This document shows, one piece after another, positions 15,420 through 23,499 of a stretch of DNA of 38,585 bases (position 1 is its first letter; each line of letters starts with the position of its first letter). The DNA is taken from the NCBI GenBank assembly GCA_037190665.1, contig JBBCJT010000115.1, positions 1 to 38,585 of the forward strand. The letters run 5' to 3'. Source of the DNA: JBBCJT01 sp037190665 (GTDB lineage: Bacteria > Pseudomonadota > Alphaproteobacteria > Acetobacterales > Acetobacteraceae). Both the position numbers and the translations under genes were made by a program. The notes beneath the pieces were generated by a model. The model was given only the letters and a program-made list of their open reading frames with translations. It did no database searches and was not told the DNA's origin.

Positions 15420-16271
15420 ATGCACGCGCACGCTCCTGTCCCCCTGTGCCGCCGCGGGCTTCTCGCGATGATGTTCGCGGCCTCCATAGCCACGGCGCAC
15501 GCGCAGGACGCCGTGCTGGAACCGCTGGAGGTCTCCGCCCCGGCGGGGCGCATCCCGTCCCGGCTGTACCTGCCGCCCGGACCGGGCCCGCATCCGGCGG
15601 TGATCATGCTGCCGGACCAGCACGGACCCGACATGCGGGAGGTCTTCTACGCCGAACGCCTCGTCGATGACGGCATCGCGGTGCTGATCATCCATGTGTG
15701 GTCGCCGCGCGGCATCGTCCCCGAGGAACGACCGGCCGAGGAGACGGATCCCGCCGCGCTGCTGCCCGACCTGCGCGCCGCCGCCGGGACATTGCGCGCC
15801 GATCCGCGCATCGCCGGCGACCGGATCGGCGTGTGGGGCTTCGGGCTGGGCGGCGGCACGGCGATGCTCGCACGCGCGCTCGCCGATCCCGCGCTGGGGC
15901 CGGCGGTCGCCTTCTATCCGCCGTGCGGGGATCTGCAGGCGATGCTGCGCCGTGTCGCGGTGGGCGTGCGCCTGCCGCCGCTGCTGGTGGTCGCCGCGGA
16001 GGATGACGAGGCCGGCGAACCGTCCGCCTGCGCAGGCCTGCTGCGGGACATGAACGAGGACGGCGGCGTGGCGCGCGTGGTCACCGTGGAGGGCGCGACC
16101 TATGCCTTCGACACGATGCCGCCGCTGGCGCCGGTGGTCGAGCAGTTCTGGCCGAGGCCCGGCGGCGGATCGCTGCATGTCCGCAGCGACATCCTCGCGG
16201 CCGAGGAGGCGCGTGCGCGCGCGTGCTGGTTCCTGGCCATGGCGCTCGGTGCGCCCTCGGCGCGGCGATAG
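15420..16271 (+). CDS. Secreted dienelactone-hydrolase-like protein lacking the nucleophile
   Basis: A 283-residue exported protein. Residues 1-29 form a signal peptide (CRRGLLAMMFAASIATAHAQ, AxA site). The mature part is a DLH-type alpha/beta hydrolase with PHPAVIMLPDQHG, then DDGIAVLIIHVWSPRG and DPRIAGDRIGVWGFGLGGG. In active enzymes the turn reads GxCxG or GxSxG; here it is GFGLG, and the DNA (ggcttcgggctgggc) clearly encodes glycine at the nucleophile position. An acid residue (AAEDDEAGE) and later regions are kept, though no clear catalytic His is seen near the end. It may be a binding protein or a pseudo-enzyme. The ribosome site is weak. It stands alone and converges with the MFS gene, whose stop is only 6 bases away. 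Confidence 0.82.
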   Translation: MHAHAPVPLCRRGLLAMMFAASIATAHAQDAVLEPLEVSAPAGRIPSRLYLPPGPGPHPAVIMLPDQHGPDMREVFYAERLVDDGIAVLIIHVWSPRGIVPEERPAEETDPAALLPDLRAAAGTLRADPRIAGDRIGVWGFGLGGGTAMLARALADPALGPAVAFYPPCGDLQAMLRRVAVGVRLPPLLVVAAEDDEAGEPSACAGLLRDMNEDGGVARVVTVEGATYAFDTMPPLAPVVEQFWPRPGGGSLHVRSDILAAEEARARACWFLAMALGAPSARR

Positions 16272-16277
16272 CGCGAC

Positions 16278-17888
16278 CTAGATCCGGCTGACCCAGAGCC
16301 TCCAGACCGGCGGGGACTCATCCACATGCAGGGCCTGGGCGCGGCGGATCGCCTGAAGGTCCGCCAGCGTCAGCCGGGATTCGGCGCGCTGCGCTTCCTC
16401 CCAGTCGTCGACCACGAACATCTCCGACCAGTTCTCCGCCTGGACGATGTCCTGCGCCGCGCCCCACAGCCGCGCCCCGCAGCGCCGCCTGACGTCCCGC
16501 ACCGCGGAGATCGCCTCGCGGAATGCCTCCGCCCGGTCGGCCGGGACGTGGTAGCGGATCGAGACCAGGATCTGCCCGCCGCGATAGGCCAGCACCGAGG
16601 CGAGCGCGGGGTCGGCATCGACATGAAGGCGGCGCCAGTCCTCGGGCAGCGGGGCGGTGGGATCGTCGATCTCGTCGGGCAGGCGCAGCGCGTGGCCGGC
16701 GAGCGCGAGCAGGGCCATCGCGATGGTGGCGGCGACGAAGGTGCGCGAGAGGCCGGCATGTTCGCCGACCCAGCCCCAGGCGATCGCGCCGCCGCCCATC
16801 GCGCCGTAGTAGATGGCCTGATAGATCGCGACCGCCCGCGCCCGCACCCAGGGGGGCGAGAGAAGCTGCACGATCGCCTGCAGGTTCGACGCGCCCCACA
16901 TCCAGCCCAGGCCGAAGACGAACATCCCCGCCGCCGTCGTCCCCATGCCCGAGGCGAGCGCACAGGGCAGGGTGCCGGCGGCGCACAGCAGGCCCGACAC
17001 GGTGATGAGGCGGTCCCGGCTCAGCCGCGCGAGCAGCAGGGGCTGCACCGCCCCGCCCGCGATGGCGCCCACGCCGATCGCCCCCAGCAGCAGGCCGTAG
17101 GCTCCCGCCCCGCCGCCCAGCTCCGTCGCCACATGCAGCGGCAGCAGCGCCCACAGCGCGGCCGCGCTGCCGTAGAACAGCGCCGAACGGGCGAGCGCGA
17201 GGCGCAGCGTCGGCGCGGCGCGGGCAAAGCGCAGCCCGATGCGGATCGCGCCCGCCAGATGCTCGCGCGGCCCTGAGGCGGACTGCGCCGGCAGTGCCAG
17301 CAGCAGGCCGACGACGACGCCGACGAAGGCGAAGGTGACGGCATTGGCGGCGAAGGCCACCGCGACGCCGAGCGAGGCCACCAGCAGCCCGCCGATCGCC
17401 GGGCCGATCGCGCGCGCCACGTTGAAGCCCATGGAGTTGAGCACCAGCCCCTGCGACAGTTCCGCGCGCGGCAGGGTCATCGGGACTGTCGCGGACCATG
17501 CCGGGCTGTTCAGCGCCGCGCCGACCGACAGCAGCGCCGTCAGCGCCAGCAGCCCCCACGGGCCGAGCCAGCCCAGCGCCGCGACCAGCGCGAGCACGGC
17601 GGAGACGGCCAGCATGAAGCTGTTGGTCAGCACCAGGAACCGCCGCCGGTCGGTGATGTCGGCCAGTGCCCCGGCCGGGACGGCGAGCAGCAGCACCGGA
17701 AGCTGCGCGGCCGCCTGCACCAGCGAGACCATCAGCGGTTCCGGCGCCATCGCCGTCATGGTCCAGCTTGCCGCCGTGGACTGGATCCACGTGCCGAGCG
17801 CGGTGACCAAGTTCGCGACCCAGAGCAGCGTGAAGCTGCGGTGGGCGAGGGGGGAGAGAGGGCCGGACGGGGCCATGCGGCATGCCAT
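16278..17888 (-). CDS. MFS exporter (EntS-like) with C-terminal antibiotic-biosynthesis-monooxygenase-like domain
   Basis: A 536-residue fusion. Residues 1-410 form a 12-helix major facilitator of the MFS_3/enterobactin-exporter group: FTLLWVANLVTALGTWIQ in helix 1, DITDRRRFLVLTN as the loop 2-3 motif A, and NVARAIGPAIGGLL in the central region. Residues about 420-536 are soluble and contain VSIRYHVPADRAEAFREAI and NWSEMFVVDDWEEAQRAE, the pattern of an ABM-type ferredoxin-like domain. This combination is a recurring architecture in proteobacterial MFS_3 proteins; cargo is unknown. The ATG at 17888 was chosen since ggaggcatgct precedes it; another ATG occurs 12 bases downstream. The gene is divergent from the small membrane protein at 17960. 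Confidence 0.88.
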   Translation of the reverse strand: MACRMAPSGPLSPLAHRSFTLLWVANLVTALGTWIQSTAASWTMTAMAPEPLMVSLVQAAAQLPVLLLAVPAGALADITDRRRFLVLTNSFMLAVSAVLALVAALGWLGPWGLLALTALLSVGAALNSPAWSATVPMTLPRAELSQGLVLNSMGFNVARAIGPAIGGLLVASLGVAVAFAANAVTFAFVGVVVGLLLALPAQSASGPREHLAGAIRIGLRFARAAPTLRLALARSALFYGSAAALWALLPLHVATELGGGAGAYGLLLGAIGVGAIAGGAVQPLLLARLSRDRLITVSGLLCAAGTLPCALASGMGTTAAGMFVFGLGWMWGASNLQAIVQLLSPPWVRARAVAIYQAIYYGAMGGGAIAWGWVGEHAGLSRTFVAATIAMALLALAGHALRLPDEIDDPTAPLPEDWRRLHVDADPALASVLAYRGGQILVSIRYHVPADRAEAFREAISAVRDVRRRCGARLWGAAQDIVQAENWSEMFVVDDWEEAQRAESRLTLADLQAIRRAQALHVDESPPVWRLWVSRI

Positions 17889-17959
17889 AGCATGCCTCCG
17901 GCGCAATTCTGCCCCTGCCGGGTTCCGTGCGGCGCCCCGAAGGCGGTAGAAGCGGGGCT

Positions 17960-18316
17960 GTGAACCTGCCCTTCGACCTGCCGGAATGGCTGCCCTGGTG
18001 GGCGCCCCTGATCGCCATCCTGCCGCTGGCGCTGTTCGTGCTCGCCTTCCTGCTGATGCCGTTCAGCGTGTTCGGCGTGAAGGGCAGGCTCGACCAGATC
18101 GAGATGCGGCTGGACGACATCCAGGCCGAGATCCGCACCCTGGCGCTGCGCCTGCCGGAGATCCGCACCGCCGCCATCATCGACGAACCGGATTTCCATC
18201 CACCCCCTGTACGCCGGGGGGCGGAGCTGTCCGCCGTGCCGGAGCGCCCGCCGATCCCGCCCGCGCCGGCCCATCCGGTGCGCCCCGCGCGCACCGAGCC
18301 GCGCTTCGACCGGTGA
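17960..18316 (+). CDS. Small membrane protein with coiled coil, unknown function
   Basis: A 118-residue protein I do not recognise. A short aromatic N-terminus (FDLPEWLPWWAP) leads into one membrane helix (LIAILPLALFVLAFLLMPF, about 14-33). It is followed by a charged coiled-coil stretch with heptad spacing (LDQIEMRLDDIQAEIRTLAL, about 42-61) and a proline-rich tail. The layout suggests a bitopic protein with a cytoplasmic oligomerising segment. The GTG at 17960 is the most natural start, because upstream codons look non-coding. It precedes the nitrilase gene by 63 bases in the same direction and may share its transcript. A similar architecture (helix, coiled coil, proline-rich tail) is seen in the incomplete gene at 38338. 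Confidence 0.6.
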   Translation: MNLPFDLPEWLPWWAPLIAILPLALFVLAFLLMPFSVFGVKGRLDQIEMRLDDIQAEIRTLALRLPEIRTAAIIDEPDFHPPPVRRGAELSAVPERPPIPPAPAHPVRPARTEPRFDR

Positions 18317-18379
18317 GGCCCGGGGCTTGCCGCACCGCCGTCCGGGGGTTCAAGTGGCGCAGGGACGGGGGATGATCCG

Positions 18380-19216
18380 ATGCGCGTGACCGTGGTCCAG
18401 ATGAGCCCCGGCGCGGACAAGGCGGCGAACATCGCGCAGGCCGGCAAGCTGCTGGAGCAGGCGATCGCCGACGACCGTCCCGCCATCGCCGCGCTGCCCG
18501 AGATGTGGACCTGCCTCGGCGGCGACCGCGAGGCGAAGTTCCGCGAGGCCGAGGACCTGCCGCCGCCCGGCAGCAACGAACCGGGCGGCCCGGCCTACGA
18601 GTTCCTGCGCGCCACCGCCCGCGCGCACGCCATCCACATCCATGGCGGCTCGCTCGCCGAACGGGCGGACGGCAAGCTCTACAACACCACCGTCGTGTTC
18701 GGTCCGGACGGGGCGGAGGTGGCGCGCTACCGCAAGATCCACCTGTTCGACATCGTCACCCCCGACGGCGCCGGCTACCGCGAGAGCGCGACCTACGGCG
18801 CGGGCGATGCGCTGGTGGCGGTGCAGGCGGGCGGGGCGCAGGTGGGCCTCGCCATCTGCTACGATTTGCGCTTCCCGGAGCTGTTCCTCGCGCTGCGACG
18901 CCGCGGCGCGGAGCTGATCTTCCTGCCGTCCGCCTTCACGCTGCAGACCGGCAAGGACCACTGGGAGCCGCTGATCCGCGCGCGGGCCATCGAGACCCAG
19001 TGCTGGATCGCGGCACCGGCCACCACCGGGCGGCATCTGGATGCGAAGGGAGAGCCGCGCATGACCTACGGCCACTCGCTGGTCTGCGATCCGTGGGGCC
19101 ATGTGGTCGCGCGCAGTTCCGACGGGATCGGCTGGGCGACGGCGCGGATCGATCAGGCGCTGACCGCGCGCGTGCGCCGCGACATGCCGGTGCTGGATCA
19201 CCGCCGGCTCGGGTGA
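18380..19216 (+). CDS. Carbon-nitrogen hydrolase (nitrilase superfamily, Nit1/Nit2-like amidase)
   Basis: A 278-residue enzyme with the complete nitrilase-superfamily triad: Glu41 in ALPEMW, Lys119 in RYRKIHLFD, and nucleophile Cys160 in AICYDLRFPE. The length and the motif KIHLFD place it with Nit1/Nit2-like amidases, which act on deaminated glutathione or omega-amides of oxo acids (2-oxoglutaramate, 2-oxosuccinamate). Which of the two it prefers cannot be told by eye. It is a cytosolic enzyme with no signal. Its stop codon overlaps the GTG of the NAD kinase gene (GTGA), so the two are translationally coupled. A metabolite-repair role would fit a housekeeping operon with NAD kinase, which is inference. 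Confidence 0.92.
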   Translation: MRVTVVQMSPGADKAANIAQAGKLLEQAIADDRPAIAALPEMWTCLGGDREAKFREAEDLPPPGSNEPGGPAYEFLRATARAHAIHIHGGSLAERADGKLYNTTVVFGPDGAEVARYRKIHLFDIVTPDGAGYRESATYGAGDALVAVQAGGAQVGLAICYDLRFPELFLALRRRGAELIFLPSAFTLQTGKDHWEPLIRARAIETQCWIAAPATTGRHLDAKGEPRMTYGHSLVCDPWGHVVARSSDGIGWATARIDQALTARVRRDMPVLDHRRLG

Positions 19217-19977
19217 GCCCGCGTCTCGCCTTCGTCGCCGCTGCCACGCCGCTCGCCGCGCAGTCGCGCGAGCGGCTGGCGGGCCGTTACGGCGACGCTT
19301 CCGAAGCCGAAGCGGAGGCCATCGTCGCGCTCGGCGGCGACGGGATGATGCTGGAGACGCTGCACCGCGTGATGCACCGCGGCGTGCCGGTCTACGGCAT
19401 GAACTGCGGTTCGGTCGGCTTCCTGATGAACGCCTATGACGAGGAGGACCTGCCCGCGCGTGTCGGCCGCGCCCATTCCTCGGTGCTGCATCCACTGCGC
19501 ATGCGTGCGATCACCGATGCGGGACGGGTGGAGGAGGCGCTGGCGATCAACGAGGTCAGCCTGCTGCGCGAGCTGCGCCAGGCCGCCAAGATCCGCATCA
19601 GCGTCGATGGCCGCATCCGCCTGCCGGAGCTGATCTGCGACGGCGTGCTGGTCGCCACCCCCGCCGGGTCCACCGCCTACAATCTGTCGGCGCACGGTCC
19701 CATCGTGCCGCTGTCGGCCAACCTGCTGCCGCTGACGCCGATCAGCGCCTTCCGTCCCCGCCGCTGGCGCGGCGCGCTGCTGCCCGCCACGGCCGAGGTG
19801 CTGTTCGAGGTGCTGGAACCGGACAAGCGCCCCGTCGCCGCGGTGGCCGATTTCCACGAGGTGCGCGACGTCGCCAGCGTCTCGGTGCGCGAGGACCGTT
19901 CGCTTGCGATGACGGTGCTGTTCGATCCTGATCAGGCGCTGTCGGAGCGCATCATCAGCGAGCAGTTCATGGCGTAG
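19213..19977 (+). CDS. nadK: NAD kinase
   Basis: A 254-residue NAD kinase (EC 2.7.1.23), which makes NADP+ from NAD+ with ATP. The family signature GGDG is at residues 41-44 (VALGGDGMMLETLH). NEVSLLRE follows at about residue 115, and ATPAGSTAYNLSAHGP at about 150 is the second NAD-binding signature. The N-terminal part before GGDG is short, as is common in alphaproteobacterial members (about 250-260 residues compared with 292 in E. coli). The start is a GTG at 19213 overlapping the nitrilase stop. As the only NADP-forming enzyme in most bacteria it is probably essential. Confidence 0.94.
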   Translation: MSPRLAFVAAATPLAAQSRERLAGRYGDASEAEAEAIVALGGDGMMLETLHRVMHRGVPVYGMNCGSVGFLMNAYDEEDLPARVGRAHSSVLHPLRMRAITDAGRVEEALAINEVSLLRELRQAAKIRISVDGRIRLPELICDGVLVATPAGSTAYNLSAHGPIVPLSANLLPLTPISAFRPRRWRGALLPATAEVLFEVLEPDKRPVAAVADFHEVRDVASVSVREDRSLAMTVLFDPDQALSERIISEQFMA

Positions 19978-20107
19978 CGCGCGCGGAGCTGCATTGCTCC
20001 CTTGCAAAGCGACCGGGTCTCATCTCCATATCAATGAGAAACGATCGCCGCGCCTCGTTCATCGATGCCGATGGGCGGACGCCACAAAGCAATGGGGGAA
20101 AGCGACC

Positions 20108-21118
20108 ATGCAGAGTTCCGCCGCGCGACGCCGTCCTGTGCAGGCAATCGCCAATATACGACGCCGCCCCGCTCTCGCGGCCGCCGCCGCGGGGCTCGTG
20201 CTGCCCTTCGGCCGTGCGCGTTCGCAGGGCGTGTTCCCCGACCATCCCGTCCGCATCATCGTTCCGGCCACACCGGGCGGCGCGATCGACATCACCGCGC
20301 GGCTGCTGTCGGAGCGGCTTGCGCCGAAGTGGCGCCAGCCCGTGGTGGTCGAGAACCGGCCGGGCGCGAACAACATCATCGGCACCGAGGCGGTCGCGCG
20401 GTCCACGCCCGATGGGCATACGCTCGGCGTGTCCGCCGTCACGCATGCGATCAATGTCGCGCTCTACAAGACGCCGTTCGACACGTTGAACGATCTCGTC
20501 ACGGTCACCGTCGCCTATACCGTGCCGCTGATCCTCGTCGCCGCGCCGAACTTCCGCGCCAACAACGTGCGGGAGCTGATCGCGCTCGCCAAGGCGGAGC
20601 CGGAGCGCATCACCTTCGCCGGCACCGGCGGGGCCGTGCATCTGGCGGGCGAGATGTTCGCGCTGCAGGCCGGTGCGAAGATGACGCATGTGCCCTATCG
20701 CGGCAGCAGCGCCGCGCATCCGGACCTGATGAGCGGGCGCGTGGACATCATGTTCGACACGCTGCCGGCGGTGCTCGGCTATATCCGCGACGGCAAGCTC
20801 AAGGCGCTGGCGACGGGCGCGTCCACGCGCACCTCGCTGCTGCCGGACCTGCCGACCGTGTCCGAGAGCGGGCTGCCTGGCTACGAGGCGACGAGCTGGG
20901 GCATCTTCTTCGGCCCGGCCGGCATTCCCGCCCCGGTGCTGCAGCAGATCAACGCGGACATGGTGGCTGCGCTCAAGGAACCGCAGATCCGGGAGCGGAT
21001 GACCTCGCTCGGGGCCGAGGTCATCGGCAGCGACGTCGCCACCGCGCAGGCCTTCGTGCGCGCGGAGGTCGAGAAGTGGTCGGACGTGGCCGCGAAGATC
21101 GGGCTGGAGAAGCAGTAG
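20108..21118 (+). CDS. Bug-family tripartite tricarboxylate transporter substrate-binding protein
   Basis: A 336-residue periplasmic receptor of the TctC/Bug family. After an arginine-rich N-terminus a hydrophobic signal (ALAAAAAGLVLPFGRARSQ) is followed by the family opening FPDHPVRIIVPATPGGAIDITAR. Other hallmarks are VVVENRPGANNIIGTEAVA, PERITFAGTGG, VPYRGSSAAHPDLMSGRVDIMFD, and LPTVSESGLPGYEATSWG. Bug proteins bind carboxylates, often aromatic or dicarboxylic acids, through water-mediated contacts. The usual TctA/TctB membrane proteins are not nearby, so this is one of the orphan receptors common in Acetobacteraceae and Burkholderiales. The ATG at 20108 is preceded by gggggaaagcgacc. The flanking amidohydrolase and aldolase suggest a shared catabolic substrate. 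Confidence 0.94.
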   Translation: MQSSAARRRPVQAIANIRRRPALAAAAAGLVLPFGRARSQGVFPDHPVRIIVPATPGGAIDITARLLSERLAPKWRQPVVVENRPGANNIIGTEAVARSTPDGHTLGVSAVTHAINVALYKTPFDTLNDLVTVTVAYTVPLILVAAPNFRANNVRELIALAKAEPERITFAGTGGAVHLAGEMFALQAGAKMTHVPYRGSSAAHPDLMSGRVDIMFDTLPAVLGYIRDGKLKALATGASTRTSLLPDLPTVSESGLPGYEATSWGIFFGPAGIPAPVLQQINADMVAALKEPQIRERMTSLGAEVIGSDVATAQAFVRAEVEKWSDVAAKIGLEKQ

Positions 21119-21123
21119 CGCCT

Positions 21124-21969
21124 TCAGCGGTCGGCGGGGACGGGATGCCAGTCGAGCCAGCGGCAGATCGCCCCGCCCATCACCAGCGCGCGGTCAGCGC
21201 CCGACAGCCAGTCCAGCGCCTCGGTGAACATCGTGACGGCCTGGCGATAGGTGCAGGGAAGGCGCGTGAGGTCGGTTCCCCAGAACATGCGGTCGGGGCC
21301 GAAGGCGTCGAAGACGCGCCGCAGGGGCGCGTGAAGACTGCGATAGGGATAGCTGTCCTCCGCCGCGCAGGGGACGGCGGACGCCTTCACCGCGATGTTG
21401 CCGTGGCGCGCGAGCGCGAGCAGGTCCGGCAGATGCGCGAGTGCGGCCTCGCCGCGATCCCCGGCCGCGATGCCGAGATGATCGACGGCGATGCGCAGTC
21501 CCGGATGGCGCGCTGCGATGTCGCCGAGCTTAGGCAGGTCGTGCACGGTGTAGATCATCAGCCGCAGGCCATCGGCTTCCGCCTGCGCCCACAGCCATGC
21601 GAGGTCGCCGTCCGCCAATCGCGCGCGCATGGCGGGCGGGCGGAGGTTGACGCGCAGGCCGAACAGCCCGCGCAGGTACTTCGCATCGCGCATCCGGTCG
21701 CGGCAGTCCGGCGTGTCCACGGGCAGCCTGCCCATCACCGCGAAGCGCGACGGGAAGCGGCCTGCGGCCTCCAGCGCCACGTCGTTGCGCTGCCCCTCCC
21801 ATGCCGGCGGGACAAGGACGGCGGCATCCACGCCCGCTGTCTCCATCTCTGCGAGCAACGCTTCGGCCGACAGCGGCACGTCCCGCTGCACATGCGCGCC
21901 GGACTCGCGCGGCCACGGCCTGTCGCTGCGGTCGGCGGCCCAGATGTGGACCTGGGAGTCGACGATCAT
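21124..21969 (-). CDS. Amidohydrolase family 2 (TIM-barrel hydrolase/lactonase/decarboxylase)
   Basis: A 281-residue TIM-barrel protein of the Amidohydrolase_2 group, which includes PDC lactonase, ACMS decarboxylase and gluconolactonase-like enzymes. It opens with IVDSQVHIW, where the first metal-binding His of the usual DxHxH motif is replaced by Gln, a variant found in several members. IAVDHLGIA at about 170 and FWGTDLTRLPC at about 235 (with the conserved Asp) close the barrel. Loss of the first His may mean metal independence. The gene converges with the Bug receptor gene (5 bases between stops) and diverges from the aldolase gene (30 bases between starts). These neighbours fit a pathway for a lactone or dicarboxylate, but no substrate can be named. 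Confidence 0.87.
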   Translation of the reverse strand: MIVDSQVHIWAADRSDRPWPRESGAHVQRDVPLSAEALLAEMETAGVDAAVLVPPAWEGQRNDVALEAAGRFPSRFAVMGRLPVDTPDCRDRMRDAKYLRGLFGLRVNLRPPAMRARLADGDLAWLWAQAEADGLRLMIYTVHDLPKLGDIAARHPGLRIAVDHLGIAAGDRGEAALAHLPDLLALARHGNIAVKASAVPCAAEDSYPYRSLHAPLRRVFDAFGPDRMFWGTDLTRLPCTYRQAVTMFTEALDWLSGADRALVMGGAICRWLDWHPVPADR

Positions 21970-21999
21970 TGCCGAACTGTCCGACGGAAAGGGTAGGTC

Positions 22000-22806
22000 A
22001 TGGAGAACACGCCGACGCACATCCTGCGCAACAGAATGCGCGAGAAGCTGGCGCGTGACGAGCCCGTCATCGCCATGATCGTGCGGCTGGTGCGCGGCAT
22101 CGAGATAGCGCAGATCGCGGCCACCGCCGGCTTCGACGCGCTCTATGTGGACATGGAGCACAGCGGCCTGTCCTTCGATGCCACCGGCCAGATCTGCATG
22201 GCCGCGCAGGCGATGGGCGTGACGCCGCTGGTGCGGGTGCCCGCGATCTCGGTGGACTATGTCGCGCGCGTGCTCGATCTCGGCGCGCTCGGCGTCATCG
22301 CGCCGCAGATCCGCTCGGCCGCGGAGGCGCGGCAGCTCCTCGATGCCGCGAAGTTCCCGCCGCTCGGGCATCGCTCCTACTCCTCCTCCATGCCCCAATT
22401 CGGCTTCCGCAGCGTGCCGCCGGTCGAATCGAACCGCGCGCTGGATGCGGCGACGCTGGTGGTGCCCATGATCGAGACGCTGGATGCGCTCGATCAGGTG
22501 GAGGAGATCGCCGCCGTCGATGGCGTGGACATGCTGCTGGTGGGACCGAACGACCTGCTGGCCGAACTCGGCGCACCAGGCGATTTCGACAACCCGCGCC
22601 TGCACGATGCCTTCCGCAGGGTGATCGAGGTGTGCCGCAGGCACGGCAAGCATGCGGGGATCGGCGGGCTGGGCGCGTCGCGCACGGATCTGGTCGCGAA
22701 ATTCGTGGGGCTCGGCGCGCGCTACATCTCGGTGGGGTCCGATATCGGCTTCCTGACCGCTGCGTGCATCGAGAAGGCCCGGCAGGTCCGCAACGCGCTG
22801 CCCTGA
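22000..22806 (+). CDS. HpcH/HpaI aldolase family protein
   Basis: A 268-residue class II aldolase of the HpcH/HpaI family, metal-dependent enzymes that cleave 4-hydroxy-2-oxo acids to pyruvate and an aldehyde. DALYVDMEHSGLSFD carries the conserved acidic/His region, LVRVP the conserved Arg, PMIETLDALDQVEEIAAV the metal-binding Glu, and MLLVGPNDLLAELG the metal-binding Asp. GIGGLGAS and ARYISVGSDIGFL close the barrel. Start at the ATG at 22000 with agggtaggtc before it. Together with the divergent amidohydrolase and the Bug receptor it probably forms a small uptake and degradation locus for a hydroxy- or oxo-acid. The exact product aldehyde is unknown. Confidence 0.92.
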   Translation: MENTPTHILRNRMREKLARDEPVIAMIVRLVRGIEIAQIAATAGFDALYVDMEHSGLSFDATGQICMAAQAMGVTPLVRVPAISVDYVARVLDLGALGVIAPQIRSAAEARQLLDAAKFPPLGHRSYSSSMPQFGFRSVPPVESNRALDAATLVVPMIETLDALDQVEEIAAVDGVDMLLVGPNDLLAELGAPGDFDNPRLHDAFRRVIEVCRRHGKHAGIGGLGASRTDLVAKFVGLGARYISVGSDIGFLTAACIEKARQVRNALP

Positions 22807-22823
22807 GAGGGCAGTCCCGCGGA

Positions 22824-23498
22824 TCAGTCCGGACGCACGATCCGGAACATCAGCTTGTCCTCCGCCGCGTAGCGGATCGCGTCGATGAGGCGTGTGTAGT
22901 AGCCCGACGGCGCGGCGGGCACGAAGCCGTCATAGCCGAAGCGGCGGACGGACACGTCGAGCCCGGCGGCGATGAACGCGTTCGCGTAGTCTTCCGGCGC
23001 GCGGTCCTGCACCGGTGCGTTGCTCATCGCCGCAATGCGGGTGCGCCAGTCCGGCCAGAGAGGGCAGTCCGTGTGGCAGCCGGTGACGGCGTAGTAGACC
23101 CCGCCGGGCTTCAGCGCGTCGCGCATCTGCACGGCGTGGGCGGCGAGGTCGGGCAGCAGGTAGATCACCTCGTAGCTGAAGGCGATGTCGAACTCCGCCT
23201 TCCATGCGTCGAGGCTGGTGGCGACCTCGTGGCGCACGGGTGCCGTGCCCCGCAGCGCGTTCGCGGCGGCGACGGACTCGTGCGCGATGTCCACGCCCAG
23301 GCCGCTGCGGAAGGGCTTGAGCGCGTGGAGCAGGCGCAGGAAGCCGCCGCGGTTGCAGCCGAAATCCAGCACCGCGCGGGTGGAAAGGTCGGTCTCGGGG
23401 ATGGAGGCGATGAAGTGCCGCCAGTAGGGGCGGTGCGCTTCCTCCATCCGCGGCTCGTTGGCCGCCTCGCTGTGCCAGGTGGCGTAACCGTCCGTCAT
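22824..23498 (-). CDS. Class I SAM-dependent methyltransferase
   Basis: A 224-residue Rossmann-fold methyltransferase. Motif I is AVLDFGCNRGGFLRLL (about 42-57). The acidic end of strand 2 is LGVDIAHESV, and the strand-4 region is FDIAFSYEVIYLLPDL, followed by ALKPGGVYYAV. The methyl acceptor cannot be deduced; the fold family covers small molecules and lipids as well as proteins. Its ATG starts one base after the pyruvate kinase stop codon, so it is the third gene of the glycerate kinase-pyruvate kinase unit. It converges with the aldolase gene, with 17 bases between stops. Functional linkage to three-carbon metabolism is not evident. Confidence 0.85.
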   Translation of the reverse strand: MTDGYATWHSEAANEPRMEEAHRPYWRHFIASIPETDLSTRAVLDFGCNRGGFLRLLHALKPFRSGLGVDIAHESVAAANALRGTAPVRHEVATSLDAWKAEFDIAFSYEVIYLLPDLAAHAVQMRDALKPGGVYYAVTGCHTDCPLWPDWRTRIAAMSNAPVQDRAPEDYANAFIAAGLDVSVRRFGYDGFVPAAPSGYYTRLIDAIRYAAEDKLMFRIVRPD

Positions 23499-23499
23499 G

